A DNA stretch of 64,000 nucleotides from Lentisphaera marina (GTDB lineage: Bacteria > Verrucomicrobiota > Lentisphaeria > Lentisphaerales > Lentisphaeraceae), in NCBI RefSeq assembly GCF_028745505.1, contig NZ_JAQZZL010000001.1, positions 1,547,818 to 1,611,817 on the forward strand. Reading direction: 5' to 3'. Under the pieces are notes generated by a model. That model saw only the letters and a list, made by a program, of their open reading frames with translations. It made no database searches and had not been told where the DNA came from. Every line of letters begins with the position of its first letter. The stretch's first letter is position 1. A program made the position numbers and the translations under genes. Below are positions 1 to 9,305 of this stretch, one piece after another.

Positions 1-136
1 GTTTAAGTACAATTAATACTCAGTATATAAACGTTACAAGTGTTTAATTATTGTTCTATCTTTAAAAGAAAATTATTTATATTTAAATTTATGCGGAAAA
101 ACTTTGCTTTTAAGTTAACTTATTAAGCTTTACTCA

Positions 137-146
137 ATTGCGCAAT
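137..146. promoter_or_regulatory. Candidate operator palindrome upstream of ABC importer
   Basis: Perfect 10-bp palindrome ATTGCGCAAT about 50 bp before the importer start. It resembles the CG-centred half-sites of LacI/GntR-type sugar regulators, but no regulator gene is nearby, so this is a weak suggestion. The rest of 1-194 is AT-rich with nothing else recognisable. Confidence 0.2.
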
Positions 147-194
147 CGAAGTACTTTGCAGGCATCTTTTTATTCCTAAACCTCCTTAAAATCT

Positions 195-2657
195 ATGTCT
201 TTCAAGAACGCTGCATTTTTCTTAAAATATTTATTGCTCTACATAAGTATCTTGATGAATGCCTATGCTGTAGAAATGAAAAGTGGAGTAGATGAAAAGG
301 GGATTACTCATGTGCGAGTTTGGGGCTTGGCTCAAGGTCCGGGAAATACATCTTCTGAAAGAGCCGAATGGCGTGTGCTTAAGGCTTTTGAAAAGCAATA
401 TCCCAACATTCGTCTGCACAATGCAGCGGGTTTAAATCTACCAGGAGTGGGGAACGAAAATGATGTAGGTCCTTTGTTGGCCATTTCGGGGGGTATTGCC
501 CCAGATATTCTCTACGTAAATTTTCGAAAATCAGCCTCTTATATAGATAATGAATTTCTCTATCCATTAGATAAATATATTACGGAGTTCGCAAAAAATA
601 ATGGTGAAGAAAGTGTACGGCACCTGATTCATCCCGCTTTAGAAAAAGTTGTTAGAAGGCTTGGGCCTGTTGAAGGACAAAAAGAGAAAAAGACCTGGAT
701 GATTCCTGCCGATCCCTTAGTGATGACAATGATTTACCGCAAAGACTTATTTGCACGCAGTGGTTTAGATCCCAATGAAGCTCCCAAGAATTGGGTGGAA
801 ATGTACGAGGTTTGTGAAAAGGTTGTGGAAGCTGAACCGAGCAATTATGGAGTCTTCGCTACAGCTAGAGATGGGACATCGTGGAACTTTATGCCTTACC
901 TCAGTAGTAGTGGGACTCAAGTGCTAGAGGAAGATGAAGAAGGTCAATGGAAAGCGAGTTTTGCCAAGGAGGAAGCGGTCGCCGCTTTAGAGTTTTATGC
1001 CAAACTTCATGCTGGATTGAGAAAAGATGGTAAAACTCGTGGTTTCGCAAGTTCAAACAAAAGCCATTTGAACGAAGGCAAAGTAGCCATAGCAATGACT
1101 TATCTCGGTGGTGATGAAATGGCGAAAGTTGATACCTCAGGAGCCCAATGGGGCTTTGCTCCCGTGCCAGAAGGGCCAAGTGGGATTAGCAGTGCAGAAA
1201 TCAATGCTCGTATGTGGGGGATATTTCGCGGTCAAAAAGATAAACGTGTCCGCGATGCCGCATTTCAATGGTTGGCATTTCGCAAATCTCGAGAAGCGGT
1301 GAAAATCCGAGTTGATACTTTTATTGAAGCTAATGAAATTTCAGCAATTAATCCCAATTTGTTAGATCGTTTAGGGAGTGAATATGAAAAATATAATGTA
1401 TTCATCAATCAAGACTTAAAAAAGCTTTATAAGAACCTGATTGAATCAGCCAATCCAGAACCCTATGGGACAAACTGTGATCTAGTTTATGATTACTTAG
1501 ATAAACCTGTGCAACGCGCCATTTTGTGGGCACGTGAAGGTAATTTAGAAAGTAAATCTCCAGAGGTGATTAAGTCGACGCTCTTATCTTTTTTGCGAGA
1601 AGGGCAAAAGGACCTAGAGCGTGAGATGCTAGATGAATTACCCATAGAGGAGAGAAAGCAGCGTCGAATTGTGGCGACAATCGTCACTTTGCTTTTATTT
1701 TCTTTGTTTATTTTTACTTTTTATCGAGTCTTTAAAATTTTATCGCCTCAATCAATGAAGGGACGAGCTTGGAGTTTTAAGAAATATTGGCAGGCTTATT
1801 GCCTCCTCTTACCGGCCGTCCTTATTGTTGCGCTTTGGCAATACTACCCCTTATTGCGCGGCTCATTAATGGCTTTTCAAAACTATAAAATTGCGATTCC
1901 CATTATTGAATGGGTTGGTTTTGATAATTTTGCCGATGTCCTCTACGACGGCAATTTTTGGCATTCAATTTGGTTGACTTTTTATTACTCTTTTTTAGTT
2001 ATTCTTCTCACCTGGTTACCTCCCTTGTTTCTAGCGGTTATGTTGGATGAAATTCCTCGACTTTCGGTTTTCTTTAGGGTGCTCTATTATTTGCCAGCTT
2101 TGATCTCGGGCTTGGTTGTGATCTTTCTCTGGAAGCAGTTTTTTGATCCCAGTCCTCAGGGGCTTTTTAATCAAATATTTGCATTCATGGGTGGTAGTCA
2201 GCAATTCTGGTTCGAAGATCCGCATTTGGCGATGTTATGCTTAATACTGCCTTTGGCATGGGCAAGTTTAGGCCCCGGTTGCTTGATTTATTTAGCGGCT
2301 TTAAAAGGAGTGGCACCCGATTTGTATGAAGCTGCGGAGATTGATGGCGCTAATTACTGGCAAAAAATTCGCCATGTGGTGATCCCAAAGCTTTGGCCTT
2401 TGTTAATTATCACTTTGATTGGTCAAGTGATTTTGAGCTTTAATGCGGCTGAAAATGTTTTAGCAATGACGGGTGGTGGCCCCAATGGGGCGACCAATGT
2501 AACGGGCTTGCTCATTTTCAAAAAAGCCTTTGTTTACACGGACTTTGGCCCAGCGACTGCCATGGCGTGGATTATGAGTTTGTTTTTGATTGGTTTTACA
2601 ATTTATCAACTCAAAATCCTCTCGCGCCTAGAGTTTAAAACTACGGGGGATGACTAA
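195..2657 (+). CDS. ABC sugar importer: solute-binding protein fused to MalF-type permease
   Basis: Fusion of two importer parts in one 820-residue chain. Residues 1-25 form a signal/anchor segment. About 30-480 resemble a family-1 extracellular sugar-binding protein (motifs such as IAPDILYVNF and WMIPADPLVMTMIYRKDLF). A membrane segment follows at ~495-518, then a MalF-type permease from ~540 with about six membrane spans and the ATPase-contact EAA loop EAAEIDGANY at 712-721. A normal MalF is ~300-500 residues and the binding protein is normally separate. The stop overlaps the next start by one base (TAATG), so the two are translationally coupled. No ATPase gene is present; a shared MsmX/MalK-like ATPase elsewhere is inferred. 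The substrate is unknown. No good Shine-Dalgarno precedes the ATG. Confidence 0.85.
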   Translation: MSFKNAAFFLKYLLLYISILMNAYAVEMKSGVDEKGITHVRVWGLAQGPGNTSSERAEWRVLKAFEKQYPNIRLHNAAGLNLPGVGNENDVGPLLAISGGIAPDILYVNFRKSASYIDNEFLYPLDKYITEFAKNNGEESVRHLIHPALEKVVRRLGPVEGQKEKKTWMIPADPLVMTMIYRKDLFARSGLDPNEAPKNWVEMYEVCEKVVEAEPSNYGVFATARDGTSWNFMPYLSSSGTQVLEEDEEGQWKASFAKEEAVAALEFYAKLHAGLRKDGKTRGFASSNKSHLNEGKVAIAMTYLGGDEMAKVDTSGAQWGFAPVPEGPSGISSAEINARMWGIFRGQKDKRVRDAAFQWLAFRKSREAVKIRVDTFIEANEISAINPNLLDRLGSEYEKYNVFINQDLKKLYKNLIESANPEPYGTNCDLVYDYLDKPVQRAILWAREGNLESKSPEVIKSTLLSFLREGQKDLEREMLDELPIEERKQRRIVATIVTLLLFSLFIFTFYRVFKILSPQSMKGRAWSFKKYWQAYCLLLPAVLIVALWQYYPLLRGSLMAFQNYKIAIPIIEWVGFDNFADVLYDGNFWHSIWLTFYYSFLVILLTWLPPLFLAVMLDEIPRLSVFFRVLYYLPALISGLVVIFLWKQFFDPSPQGLFNQIFAFMGGSQQFWFEDPHLAMLCLILPLAWASLGPGCLIYLAALKGVAPDLYEAAEIDGANYWQKIRHVVIPKLWPLLIITLIGQVILSFNAAENVLAMTGGGPNGATNVTGLLIFKKAFVYTDFGPATAMAWIMSLFLIGFTIYQLKILSRLEFKTTGDD

Positions 2658-4525
2658 TGCCCATCCTCAACGAAGTTTCTCGAAAGTCATTTAAGGGAAG
2701 GGGACTGATTTTTAGTTTTTATCTACTTTTATCTATTGGCGCAATCAGCATGGTGTTTCCCTTTTTGTTGATGTTTTCGGGGGCAATGAAAGGTCAGTAC
2801 AACTCTGGTCGACTTAATGTGATTCCTCGTTATCTCCATGATGATGTTGAACTCTACCGAGCTTGGTGCGAGAGCAAATACACAAAAGTTGACGATTTTA
2901 ATGCTTCAAATCCATTGGCAATAATGGATTTTACTGATTTGCAGGCAGTTGATTTAGTTTCTGAAAAAATGATTTTGAAGTACTATCAAGAGTTTCGAGA
3001 AAATGAAAAAGCGCATCCTCTTAATTCTAAGCTTGGGCACGTGAATGCGAGTAATCAAAATTTACCCGAATTTGGTTTGGCATTTATTCAACATTTAGAT
3101 AGTAAGTTTGGGGGGCTTAAGAACACCAATGAGGCCCTAAACTTGAATATGCCCAATTGGCAATCGATGGCGAGTGCCCTGATTCAACAGAATTTTTTCA
3201 ATAAGAGTTTTACACAGAATGATTCACGTCTCATGCAGGAACTGCTTTCATATAAGCAAAGTATGAAAGAAGAAAACCTTTATTACCCCAGCATAGATGG
3301 TCAATTTCGTAGTCGCATGATTTTGCCTTTTACTGGAAATGACATTAAAAAAGTCAATCAGATGACAGGCTTAAGCATTAAGAAAATTAGTGAGCTTCAC
3401 TTATTTCATAATCAGGGTAATGATTGGTATGTGAAACAAAGAGATAGTTTTGTTCGTCAGTTTTTGAATCCGCGTTACATCAATATGAAAAGCGGACAAG
3501 ATCAAAACTTTCGTGAGTTTATTAAAAGTAATTTTCACAATAATCTTGAAGCTGCTAAAAAGGTTTATCCTAAGCTGAAATCTTTTGATAAACTTAGCTT
3601 AAGTCAAGAAATGCCCGAAGATGTTCAAGAAGCGGCACTATATGGTGCTTACATTGAGCGTGCTGCGAATTACCAGCAGATCATTTTGCGAGGTCCGCAA
3701 ATCGAGTTTCAAAATTATTTATTAAAGAAGTTTGGTGATATAAAAGCGATTAATCATCATTTAGGAAAAAACTTTAGTTCAATTCACGATATCTCTATTC
3801 CTCAGTCTGCAATAGACTATGATTATGTGATTAAAAATACGAATCGTTTACGTTGGCAATTGGCGAGTATAAATGTTCGTTTTGTATTTAATTATTTAAC
3901 TCAGCAGGGCCGGGCAGCTTGGGTCACGCTAGTGTTTTGCTTACTCAGTATCATAAGTGCGCTAATTGTTAACCCCTTAGCAGCGTATGCATTGAGTCGT
4001 TATGACTTGCCGAGTACTTATAAAGTTCTGATGTTTTTTATGTGCACCATGGCCTTTCCAATTGCGGTTACCCAGATTCCTTCTTTTTTACTTCTTAAGG
4101 AGTTGGGGATGTTGAATACCTTCTGGGCTTTGGTTCTTCCGACGATGGCGAATGGCTATTCAATTTTTATTTTGAAAGGTTTTTTTGACTCATTGCCTAA
4201 AGAACTCTATGAAGCAGCAGCTATTGATGGTGCAGGTGAATTTAGGATGTTTTGGCAAATAACTCTGAATTTGTCCAAACCTGTTTTAGCGCTTATTGCT
4301 CTGAATAGTTTTACGGCGGCATACGGTAATTTTATGTATGCTTTATTGATTTGCCAGGATGAATCAATGTGGACGATTATGGTTTACCTCTTTAAACTTC
4401 AAACGGAAGCTTCCCAAGCAGTGATTTTTGCCAGTTTAGTGGTGGCGGCAGTTCCAACTCTAGTGATCTTTTTAGCCTGCCAAAAAGTTATTATGAAGGG
4501 TATTGTAATTCCTTCCGAAAAATAA
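2657..4525 (+). CDS. MalG-type ABC permease with large extracytoplasmic insertion
   Basis: Second permease of the importer. Residues ~15-40 are the first membrane span. The remaining five spans begin at ~418 and include the EAA loop EAAAIDGAGE starting at residue 519. Between them lies an insertion of about 370 residues (45-415) without membrane segments, hydrophilic and rich in Asn, Gln, Lys and aromatics, predicted to sit outside the cytoplasmic membrane. A typical MalG is ~280-300 residues; this is 622. The start overlaps the stop of the fused binding-protein/permease gene by one base. The insertion could bind substrate or dock with the fused binding domain (inference). I do not recognise its fold. 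Confidence 0.85.
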   Translation: MPILNEVSRKSFKGRGLIFSFYLLLSIGAISMVFPFLLMFSGAMKGQYNSGRLNVIPRYLHDDVELYRAWCESKYTKVDDFNASNPLAIMDFTDLQAVDLVSEKMILKYYQEFRENEKAHPLNSKLGHVNASNQNLPEFGLAFIQHLDSKFGGLKNTNEALNLNMPNWQSMASALIQQNFFNKSFTQNDSRLMQELLSYKQSMKEENLYYPSIDGQFRSRMILPFTGNDIKKVNQMTGLSIKKISELHLFHNQGNDWYVKQRDSFVRQFLNPRYINMKSGQDQNFREFIKSNFHNNLEAAKKVYPKLKSFDKLSLSQEMPEDVQEAALYGAYIERAANYQQIILRGPQIEFQNYLLKKFGDIKAINHHLGKNFSSIHDISIPQSAIDYDYVIKNTNRLRWQLASINVRFVFNYLTQQGRAAWVTLVFCLLSIISALIVNPLAAYALSRYDLPSTYKVLMFFMCTMAFPIAVTQIPSFLLLKELGMLNTFWALVLPTMANGYSIFILKGFFDSLPKELYEAAAIDGAGEFRMFWQITLNLSKPVLALIALNSFTAAYGNFMYALLICQDESMWTIMVYLFKLQTEASQAVIFASLVVAAVPTLVIFLACQKVIMKGIVIPSEK

Positions 4526-4567
4526 TTGATTTGCACATATTCCCCCAATTGTATGATGGTGAACAAG

Positions 4568-4603
4568 CTTCCGCATAGACCTATTTAATAAGTAAAGCGG
4601 AAG
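4568..4603 (+). terminator. Possible terminator hairpin after the ABC operon
   Basis: Arms CTTCCGC (4568-4574) and GCGGAAG (4597-4603) with a 22-nt loop, followed by AATTTTGG. The long loop and weak T-run make it only a plausible terminator. Confidence 0.3.
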
Positions 4604-4678
4604 AATTTTGGTAGATCACCGTGCAAGCAATAGATTTGCGCTTATTTTGTGCGAATTAAATTTATATGGAATGCAAAC

Positions 4679-6262
4679 ATGGACATAAAGAACGAAATTA
4701 CTCGTCGCCGAACTTTCGCAATTATTTCTCACCCGGATGCTGGTAAGACAACTCTCACAGAAAAGCTTCTCCTTTACTCAGGAATGATTCGTACAGCTGG
4801 TATGGTGGGCTCACGTAAAGGTCAAAAAGCTGCGTCATCAGACTGGATGAGCATGGAACAAGAACGTGGTATCTCTATTACAGCTTCAGCGATGCAGTTC
4901 GAATATAAAGACTGCAAGATCAATATCTTGGATACGCCTGGTCACCAAGATTTCTCCGAAGATACTTATAGAACTTTGACGGCGGCGGACTCTGTAATCA
5001 TGGTCATTGACTGTGCCAAGGGTGTGGAAGCTCAAACTCGTAAATTATTTGAGGCTTGTCGCCTACGTGGTATTCCCGTTATTACCTTTGTGAATAAGAT
5101 GGATGCTTATGGTAAAGGCCCAATTGAACTGATGGAAGAAGTAGAAAGCGTTTTAGGTATTCCTGCTTCAGCACAAAACTGGCCAGTAGGTGCGGGTAAA
5201 GAATTCAAGGGTATAGCCGATCGAGTAAAGAATGAATTAAACCTTTACACAAAATCAGAAGCAGGTGGGGCAGCAAAACCTCATGTTGATTACATTGATG
5301 TTGCGACGGGTATAGGTAATGACAAAATTTCCGATCAAGAGTTTGATACTCTCAGGGAAGATCTGGAGTTGTTGGAAATGGCAGGTAATGAATTTTCAAG
5401 AGAATTGTACTTAGACTGTAAAGTGACACCGGTCTTTTTTGGTTCTGCGATTTATAACTACGGTGTGGAGCCTTTATTTGACGCACTTATCGAATTAGCA
5501 CCTTCTCCTGCTCCTCGACCAGCCGACACAAATGCTGGTGAAGAAATAGAAATCGACCCAAATGAAGACTTTTCTGCCTACGTATTTAAACTTCAGGCGA
5601 ACATGAACCCTAAACACCGTGACTGTATTGCCTTTATGCGTGTTAATTCGGGTGTGTATGAAAAAGATATGTCAGTTCTCCATCATAGGACAAAGAAAAA
5701 AGTCCGTTTGGCGGCCCCACAAGTTTTGATGGCGGCGAGTCGTGAAACTTTGGAAAATGCCTACCCCGGAGATGTAATTGGCATTGTCAATACTGCAGGT
5801 TTAGCGATTGGCGATACAGTATCGCATAAAGGTGGTTTCGAATTTAAAAAACTTCCTTACTTCCAGCCAGAGCTTTTTGCACGTGTCGTGCCCAAAGATT
5901 TAGGGAAACGTAAGGCAATTGATAAGGGACTTGCGCAGTTATCGGCAGAGGGAACAATTCAGCTCATGTATGAATTTAACGATACTTATTCTTACCCATT
6001 TTTGGCTGCAGTTGGACGTCTTCAGTTCGAAGTACTTCAACACCGCCTGCGCGATGAATATAAAGTTGATACACGCTTGGATATGCTTCCGTATACTTGT
6101 TCAGCATGGATTAAAGGCGATGCGAGTAAGTTTCAGGTGCCGTTTAATTCAAAATTAGTTCAAGATTGTTTTGACCGCCCCATGGTGCTTTTCTCTAATC
6201 CTTGGGAAAAAGATTACGCTCGTAAAGAAAATCCCGATCACGAACTTTTAGATTATGCCTAA
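4679..6262 (+). CDS. prfC: Peptide chain release factor 3 (RF3)
   Basis: Translational GTPase that removes RF1/RF2 from the ribosome after termination. The GTPase motifs are clear: G1 HPDAGKTT, G3 DTPGHQDF and G4 NKMD. The later beta-barrel domains match RF3 in order, and the length of 527 residues fits the family. The frame is open from a GTG at 4649, but the ATG at 4679 (MDIKNEITRRRTF) matches RF3 N-termini, so I choose it. The 3' end overlaps the next gene by 8 bp, suggesting coupling. Confidence 0.95.
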   Translation: MDIKNEITRRRTFAIISHPDAGKTTLTEKLLLYSGMIRTAGMVGSRKGQKAASSDWMSMEQERGISITASAMQFEYKDCKINILDTPGHQDFSEDTYRTLTAADSVIMVIDCAKGVEAQTRKLFEACRLRGIPVITFVNKMDAYGKGPIELMEEVESVLGIPASAQNWPVGAGKEFKGIADRVKNELNLYTKSEAGGAAKPHVDYIDVATGIGNDKISDQEFDTLREDLELLEMAGNEFSRELYLDCKVTPVFFGSAIYNYGVEPLFDALIELAPSPAPRPADTNAGEEIEIDPNEDFSAYVFKLQANMNPKHRDCIAFMRVNSGVYEKDMSVLHHRTKKKVRLAAPQVLMAASRETLENAYPGDVIGIVNTAGLAIGDTVSHKGGFEFKKLPYFQPELFARVVPKDLGKRKAIDKGLAQLSAEGTIQLMYEFNDTYSYPFLAAVGRLQFEVLQHRLRDEYKVDTRLDMLPYTCSAWIKGDASKFQVPFNSKLVQDCFDRPMVLFSNPWEKDYARKENPDHELLDYA

Positions 6263-6749
6263 TATCTTAGAACTCGAGTTAAGGCAAGCGCTAGACGAAA
6301 TCGCGCGTTTAGAAGTCCCAGAGCTCAAAGCAATTGTGTTATCGGCTTCTCAAGAGGCGATAGAACTCAATGAATCACAAACTAATCCTGAACGACTAAA
6401 TTTTCTTCTCGAAGTTTTGGTTCAAAGTCTCCTGTACTATGGTGAGGCACTCTTAGATAAAATTAATGTTCTCGAGGGTGATGACCGACAGATTCTCTTC
6501 AACGAATGGAATAACAAGACTAAGAGTTTTGTTAAATATATTCGTATGCCTCATGACTTCCAAGATAAACTTGTGGAAGCCAATGAATCATTACTTTGGG
6601 ATTGGGCTATTATTGCCGCGCAATCATTTGTGGGGGCAAATCCCTCTATAGAAATGAACCCTGAGTATGCCGAAGAACGCAGGGTAGAGGCCTTTGATTT
6701 GATGATGAGGATTGTAGCGAGAATACTAAATTTGCGAGCGTCGCAATAA
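6255..6749 (+). CDS. Unknown 164-residue protein coupled to prfC
   Basis: I do not recognise this family. The protein is acidic, Leu/Glu-rich and probably all-helical, with no signal peptide, membrane span or Cys cluster, so it is probably cytoplasmic. It starts 8 bp inside the 3' end of prfC, so it is very likely translated from the same message. A long hairpin follows the stop. The overlap suggests a role linked to translation or merely a shared transcript; the sequence alone does not decide this. Confidence 0.7.
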   Translation: MPNILELELRQALDEIARLEVPELKAIVLSASQEAIELNESQTNPERLNFLLEVLVQSLLYYGEALLDKINVLEGDDRQILFNEWNNKTKSFVKYIRMPHDFQDKLVEANESLLWDWAIIAAQSFVGANPSIEMNPEYAEERRVEAFDLMMRIVARILNLRASQ

Positions 6750-6756
6750 TCTTTTT

Positions 6757-6800
6757 GAGCTCCTTAAAGTTTGTCATAAATAATTGACTTTATGGAGCTC
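6757..6800. repeat. Long inverted repeat between the prfC operon and kdsD
   Basis: Arms GAGCTCCTTAAAGT (6757-6770) and ACTTTATGGAGCTC (6787-6800) pair at 13 of 14 positions around a 16-nt AT-rich loop. No T-run follows directly. It could be a terminator/processing hairpin for the upstream operon or an operator for kdsD. Confidence 0.5.
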
Positions 6801-6865
6801 GGAGAACTTTCTTTTTGGCGTGCCTTTGCTAGCTTATAGAAAATATAATTTAGCAAAGAGATATC

Positions 6866-7837
6866 ATGGATTACCTACCTCAAGCTCGTCAAGTTTTAGA
6901 TATAGAATCTAAAGGGATTCAAAGCATTGCGGATCAACTCGATGAGCGCTTTAACCAATTTGTCAGTATTTGTTTAAAGGCTTTAAAAAATAAAAATAAA
7001 TTGGTCTTGTCTGGTATAGGTAAAAGTGGTCAGATCGCACAGAAAATGGCCTCCACTTTATCGAGTACGGGTTCACGAGCCGTTTTCATCCATCCAGTAG
7101 AAGCAATGCACGGTGACCTAGGGATGATGTATGATGACGATGTTTTCATTGGTTTAAGCTATAGTGGAGAAACCGATGAACTTCTTAAAGTAATTCCCGC
7201 GGTTAAACGCCTCGGTTTAGAAGTCCTGTCTTTAACTGGCAATGTCGATTCAAGCTTAGGCCAAAGTTCATCTATTTCTTTACCCTGTAAAATTGATTCA
7301 GAAGCTTGCCCCTTCAACTTAGCTCCTACGACGACGACAACCGCGATGTTGGCATTGGGCGATGCACTTGCCATGGTGTTAATGGAAGTTCACGATTTTA
7401 AGATCAACGACTATGGAAAATTACACCCATCAGGTGCGATTGGGCGTGCCATTACTTTGACTGTCGAAGACTTGATGAGAACAGGTGATCGCGTTGCTGT
7501 AATTGAAGAAGATACTTTGGTTCAAGAAGCTGTTTTAGCCATGTGTAAAAGTAAAGGAGGTATGTCAATTGTCTCCAATGAAAGTAATGATTTACTAGGG
7601 ATTTTTACTACGGGAGATTTGAAACGTGGGATCGCTAAAGACGTCGATTTTTTGAAACGCAAAGTCTCAGAAGTTATGGTAAAAAGTCCTACCAAGCTCT
7701 ACAAAAGCCAAATGGCAGTAGATATTTTAGATATTTTACGAGAAAAAAATATTAATGCGATACCCGTTGTCGATCAAGATGATAAAGTATCTGGAGTGAT
7801 AGATATACAAGATCTACCGAAATTTAAAGTTATGTAA
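6866..7837 (+). CDS. kdsD: D-arabinose 5-phosphate isomerase (KdsD/KpsF family)
   Basis: Converts ribulose 5-phosphate to arabinose 5-phosphate, the first committed precursor of the lipopolysaccharide sugar Kdo; this implies a Gram-negative envelope. The N-terminal SIS domain carries GIGKSGQIAQKMASTLSSTG and HPVEAMHGDLGM, both close to the KdsD/KpsF/GutQ signature. Two CBS domains follow (~205-323). The 323-residue length is typical. GutQ or KpsF roles cannot be excluded from sequence, but no capsule or glucitol genes are nearby. Confidence 0.92.
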   Translation: MDYLPQARQVLDIESKGIQSIADQLDERFNQFVSICLKALKNKNKLVLSGIGKSGQIAQKMASTLSSTGSRAVFIHPVEAMHGDLGMMYDDDVFIGLSYSGETDELLKVIPAVKRLGLEVLSLTGNVDSSLGQSSSISLPCKIDSEACPFNLAPTTTTTAMLALGDALAMVLMEVHDFKINDYGKLHPSGAIGRAITLTVEDLMRTGDRVAVIEEDTLVQEAVLAMCKSKGGMSIVSNESNDLLGIFTTGDLKRGIAKDVDFLKRKVSEVMVKSPTKLYKSQMAVDILDILREKNINAIPVVDQDDKVSGVIDIQDLPKFKVM

Positions 7838-7856
7838 ATAAAGCAAGGGTGCGTCG

Positions 7857-8909
7857 ATGGGCTTGATGGGCATGTTAGGGTTGGGAGATGATGAAAAATC
7901 AAATATCGCTAAATTTGAAAAAGGCTATTTACCCTGCGGCAAATGTCATAAAAAGATAGTCCTCGACGAACATGAACCACTCAATATGGTTCATTGCCCA
8001 AAGTGTAAAGACTTAAACTTAATTCCCTTAAAATTAGATCAGTGGTGGGTTTATAAGCCCATTGGTGGCGGTGGCATGGGAGCCGTATACCAAGCTCGTC
8101 ATGTCGAAGACCCCGAGGTAAAAGGCGCAGTAAAAGTTCTTCAAGCGAATGAGACACGCCAAAATATTATTGACCTTCTTTTAGCAGAAGCGAAAATTGG
8201 CCACCAATTTGGTGAACATCCCAACCTTGCACAAGTTTTTGCTTATGGTCGCGATAATGGCAATGTTTACATGGTGATGGAGATGGTGGAAGGCATTCGC
8301 CTCGATCAACTTATAGGTATTCCTGGCGGTTTTAACGTTGAGTTAGCCATGTATTACGCCTTAGATATTCTAATTGCTTTACAACACATGTATACAACAG
8401 GCTACTTATACCGTGACTTGAAACCCGAAAACATCATTGTTTCACCTGACAATCAAATTGTCTTGGTAGATTATGGGCTTTGTATGGAGCTTATAGAAGC
8501 TTGGCAATATGATGGAGATGAAATTTTAGGTTCGCCGCTCTACATGCCCCCAGAAAGGATTAAGGGGCAGGGTGAAGATATACGTGCGGATATGTATTCT
8601 CTGGGCATGGTTCTTTATCACTTAATCAAAGGTGAAGCGTACTTTAGTGCGAAAGATATTATGAATATCGTCAAGAGCCAGATCAAGAATATGCGTTTGC
8701 AGACTGCTAGTAAAATGTCTGGAATTCCCGAAGATGTTCAAGTATTTGTCGATACACTCATTCGCATTGAAAGAGATGAGCGTTATGATTATTATACAAC
8801 AGCTATGCAACAGGCCGTTGAGATTTTAAGTAATATGAAAGAGAAAAAATCTACCGATCCACGTGTCTTACAAAGACGCAAAACACTTTCACAATTAAAT
8901 ATTAATTAG
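7857..8909 (+). CDS. Hanks-type Ser/Thr protein kinase with N-terminal zinc ribbon
   Basis: A cytoplasmic kinase of 350 residues. A four-Cys ribbon (C27, C30, C47, C50) precedes the kinase domain. The glycine loop GGGGMGAVYQA (70-80), the lysine in AVKVL (~93), the catalytic loop YRDLKPEN (YRD 185-187 instead of HRD), DYG 205-207 instead of DFG, and MPPE all appear. The lysine and both catalytic aspartates are kept, so activity is plausible. There is no transmembrane segment or sensor domain. It sits 19 bp after kdsD and 7 bp before the MazG-like gene, so is probably cotranscribed. Substrates are unknown. Confidence 0.85.
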   Translation: MGLMGMLGLGDDEKSNIAKFEKGYLPCGKCHKKIVLDEHEPLNMVHCPKCKDLNLIPLKLDQWWVYKPIGGGGMGAVYQARHVEDPEVKGAVKVLQANETRQNIIDLLLAEAKIGHQFGEHPNLAQVFAYGRDNGNVYMVMEMVEGIRLDQLIGIPGGFNVELAMYYALDILIALQHMYTTGYLYRDLKPENIIVSPDNQIVLVDYGLCMELIEAWQYDGDEILGSPLYMPPERIKGQGEDIRADMYSLGMVLYHLIKGEAYFSAKDIMNIVKSQIKNMRLQTASKMSGIPEDVQVFVDTLIRIERDERYDYYTTAMQQAVEILSNMKEKKSTDPRVLQRRKTLSQLNIN

Positions 8910-8916
8910 GTAAAAA

Positions 8917-9303
8917 ATGTACTGTACAAAAGTCAAAGAATTTTCTGATGCCTGTAATGAGGCTAATCCCGCAAAACCAATTGAAATGACGAAAGATGCT
9001 ATCGCTTTTATTCGCAGCATGGTCAATGACGAATTAGATGAATTGGAAGAAGCAACTAATATTACTGAGCAATCCGACGCACTAGTTGATGCGATTTATT
9101 ATATTTGTGATACGGCAGTTCGTCACGGGATGAACTTAGATCCACTCTTCGATATTGTGCACAGAGCTAATATGCAAAAAGTTGTCGATGGTAAAGTTAT
9201 TCGTCGTGAAGATGGCAAAATTATGAAGCCTGATTGCTGGCAAGACCCTGCACCATTTCTTGATACAGAGGTTGATCGTCAGCAAACTGATGGTAGCTGG
9301 TAA
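8917..9303 (+). CDS. MazG-like all-alpha NTP pyrophosphatase
   Basis: A 128-residue protein of the MazG/phosphoribosyl-ATP pyrophosphohydrolase superfamily, which cleaves nucleoside triphosphates to monophosphate and pyrophosphate. The metal-binding pattern is visible: NDELDELEEA on one helix and DALVDAIYYICD on the next, followed by the basic KVIRREDGKIMKPDCW segment seen in single-domain members. It begins 7 bp after the kinase stop. The exact substrate (house-cleaning of non-canonical NTPs or another role) is unknown. Confidence 0.8.
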   Translation: MYCTKVKEFSDACNEANPAKPIEMTKDAIAFIRSMVNDELDELEEATNITEQSDALVDAIYYICDTAVRHGMNLDPLFDIVHRANMQKVVDGKVIRREDGKIMKPDCWQDPAPFLDTEVDRQQTDGSW

Positions 9304-9305
9304 CA

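Noticed and set aside
4649..4678. GTG start for prfC
   Set aside because: Ten extra residues are not found in RF3; the ATG at 4679 matches family N-termini.
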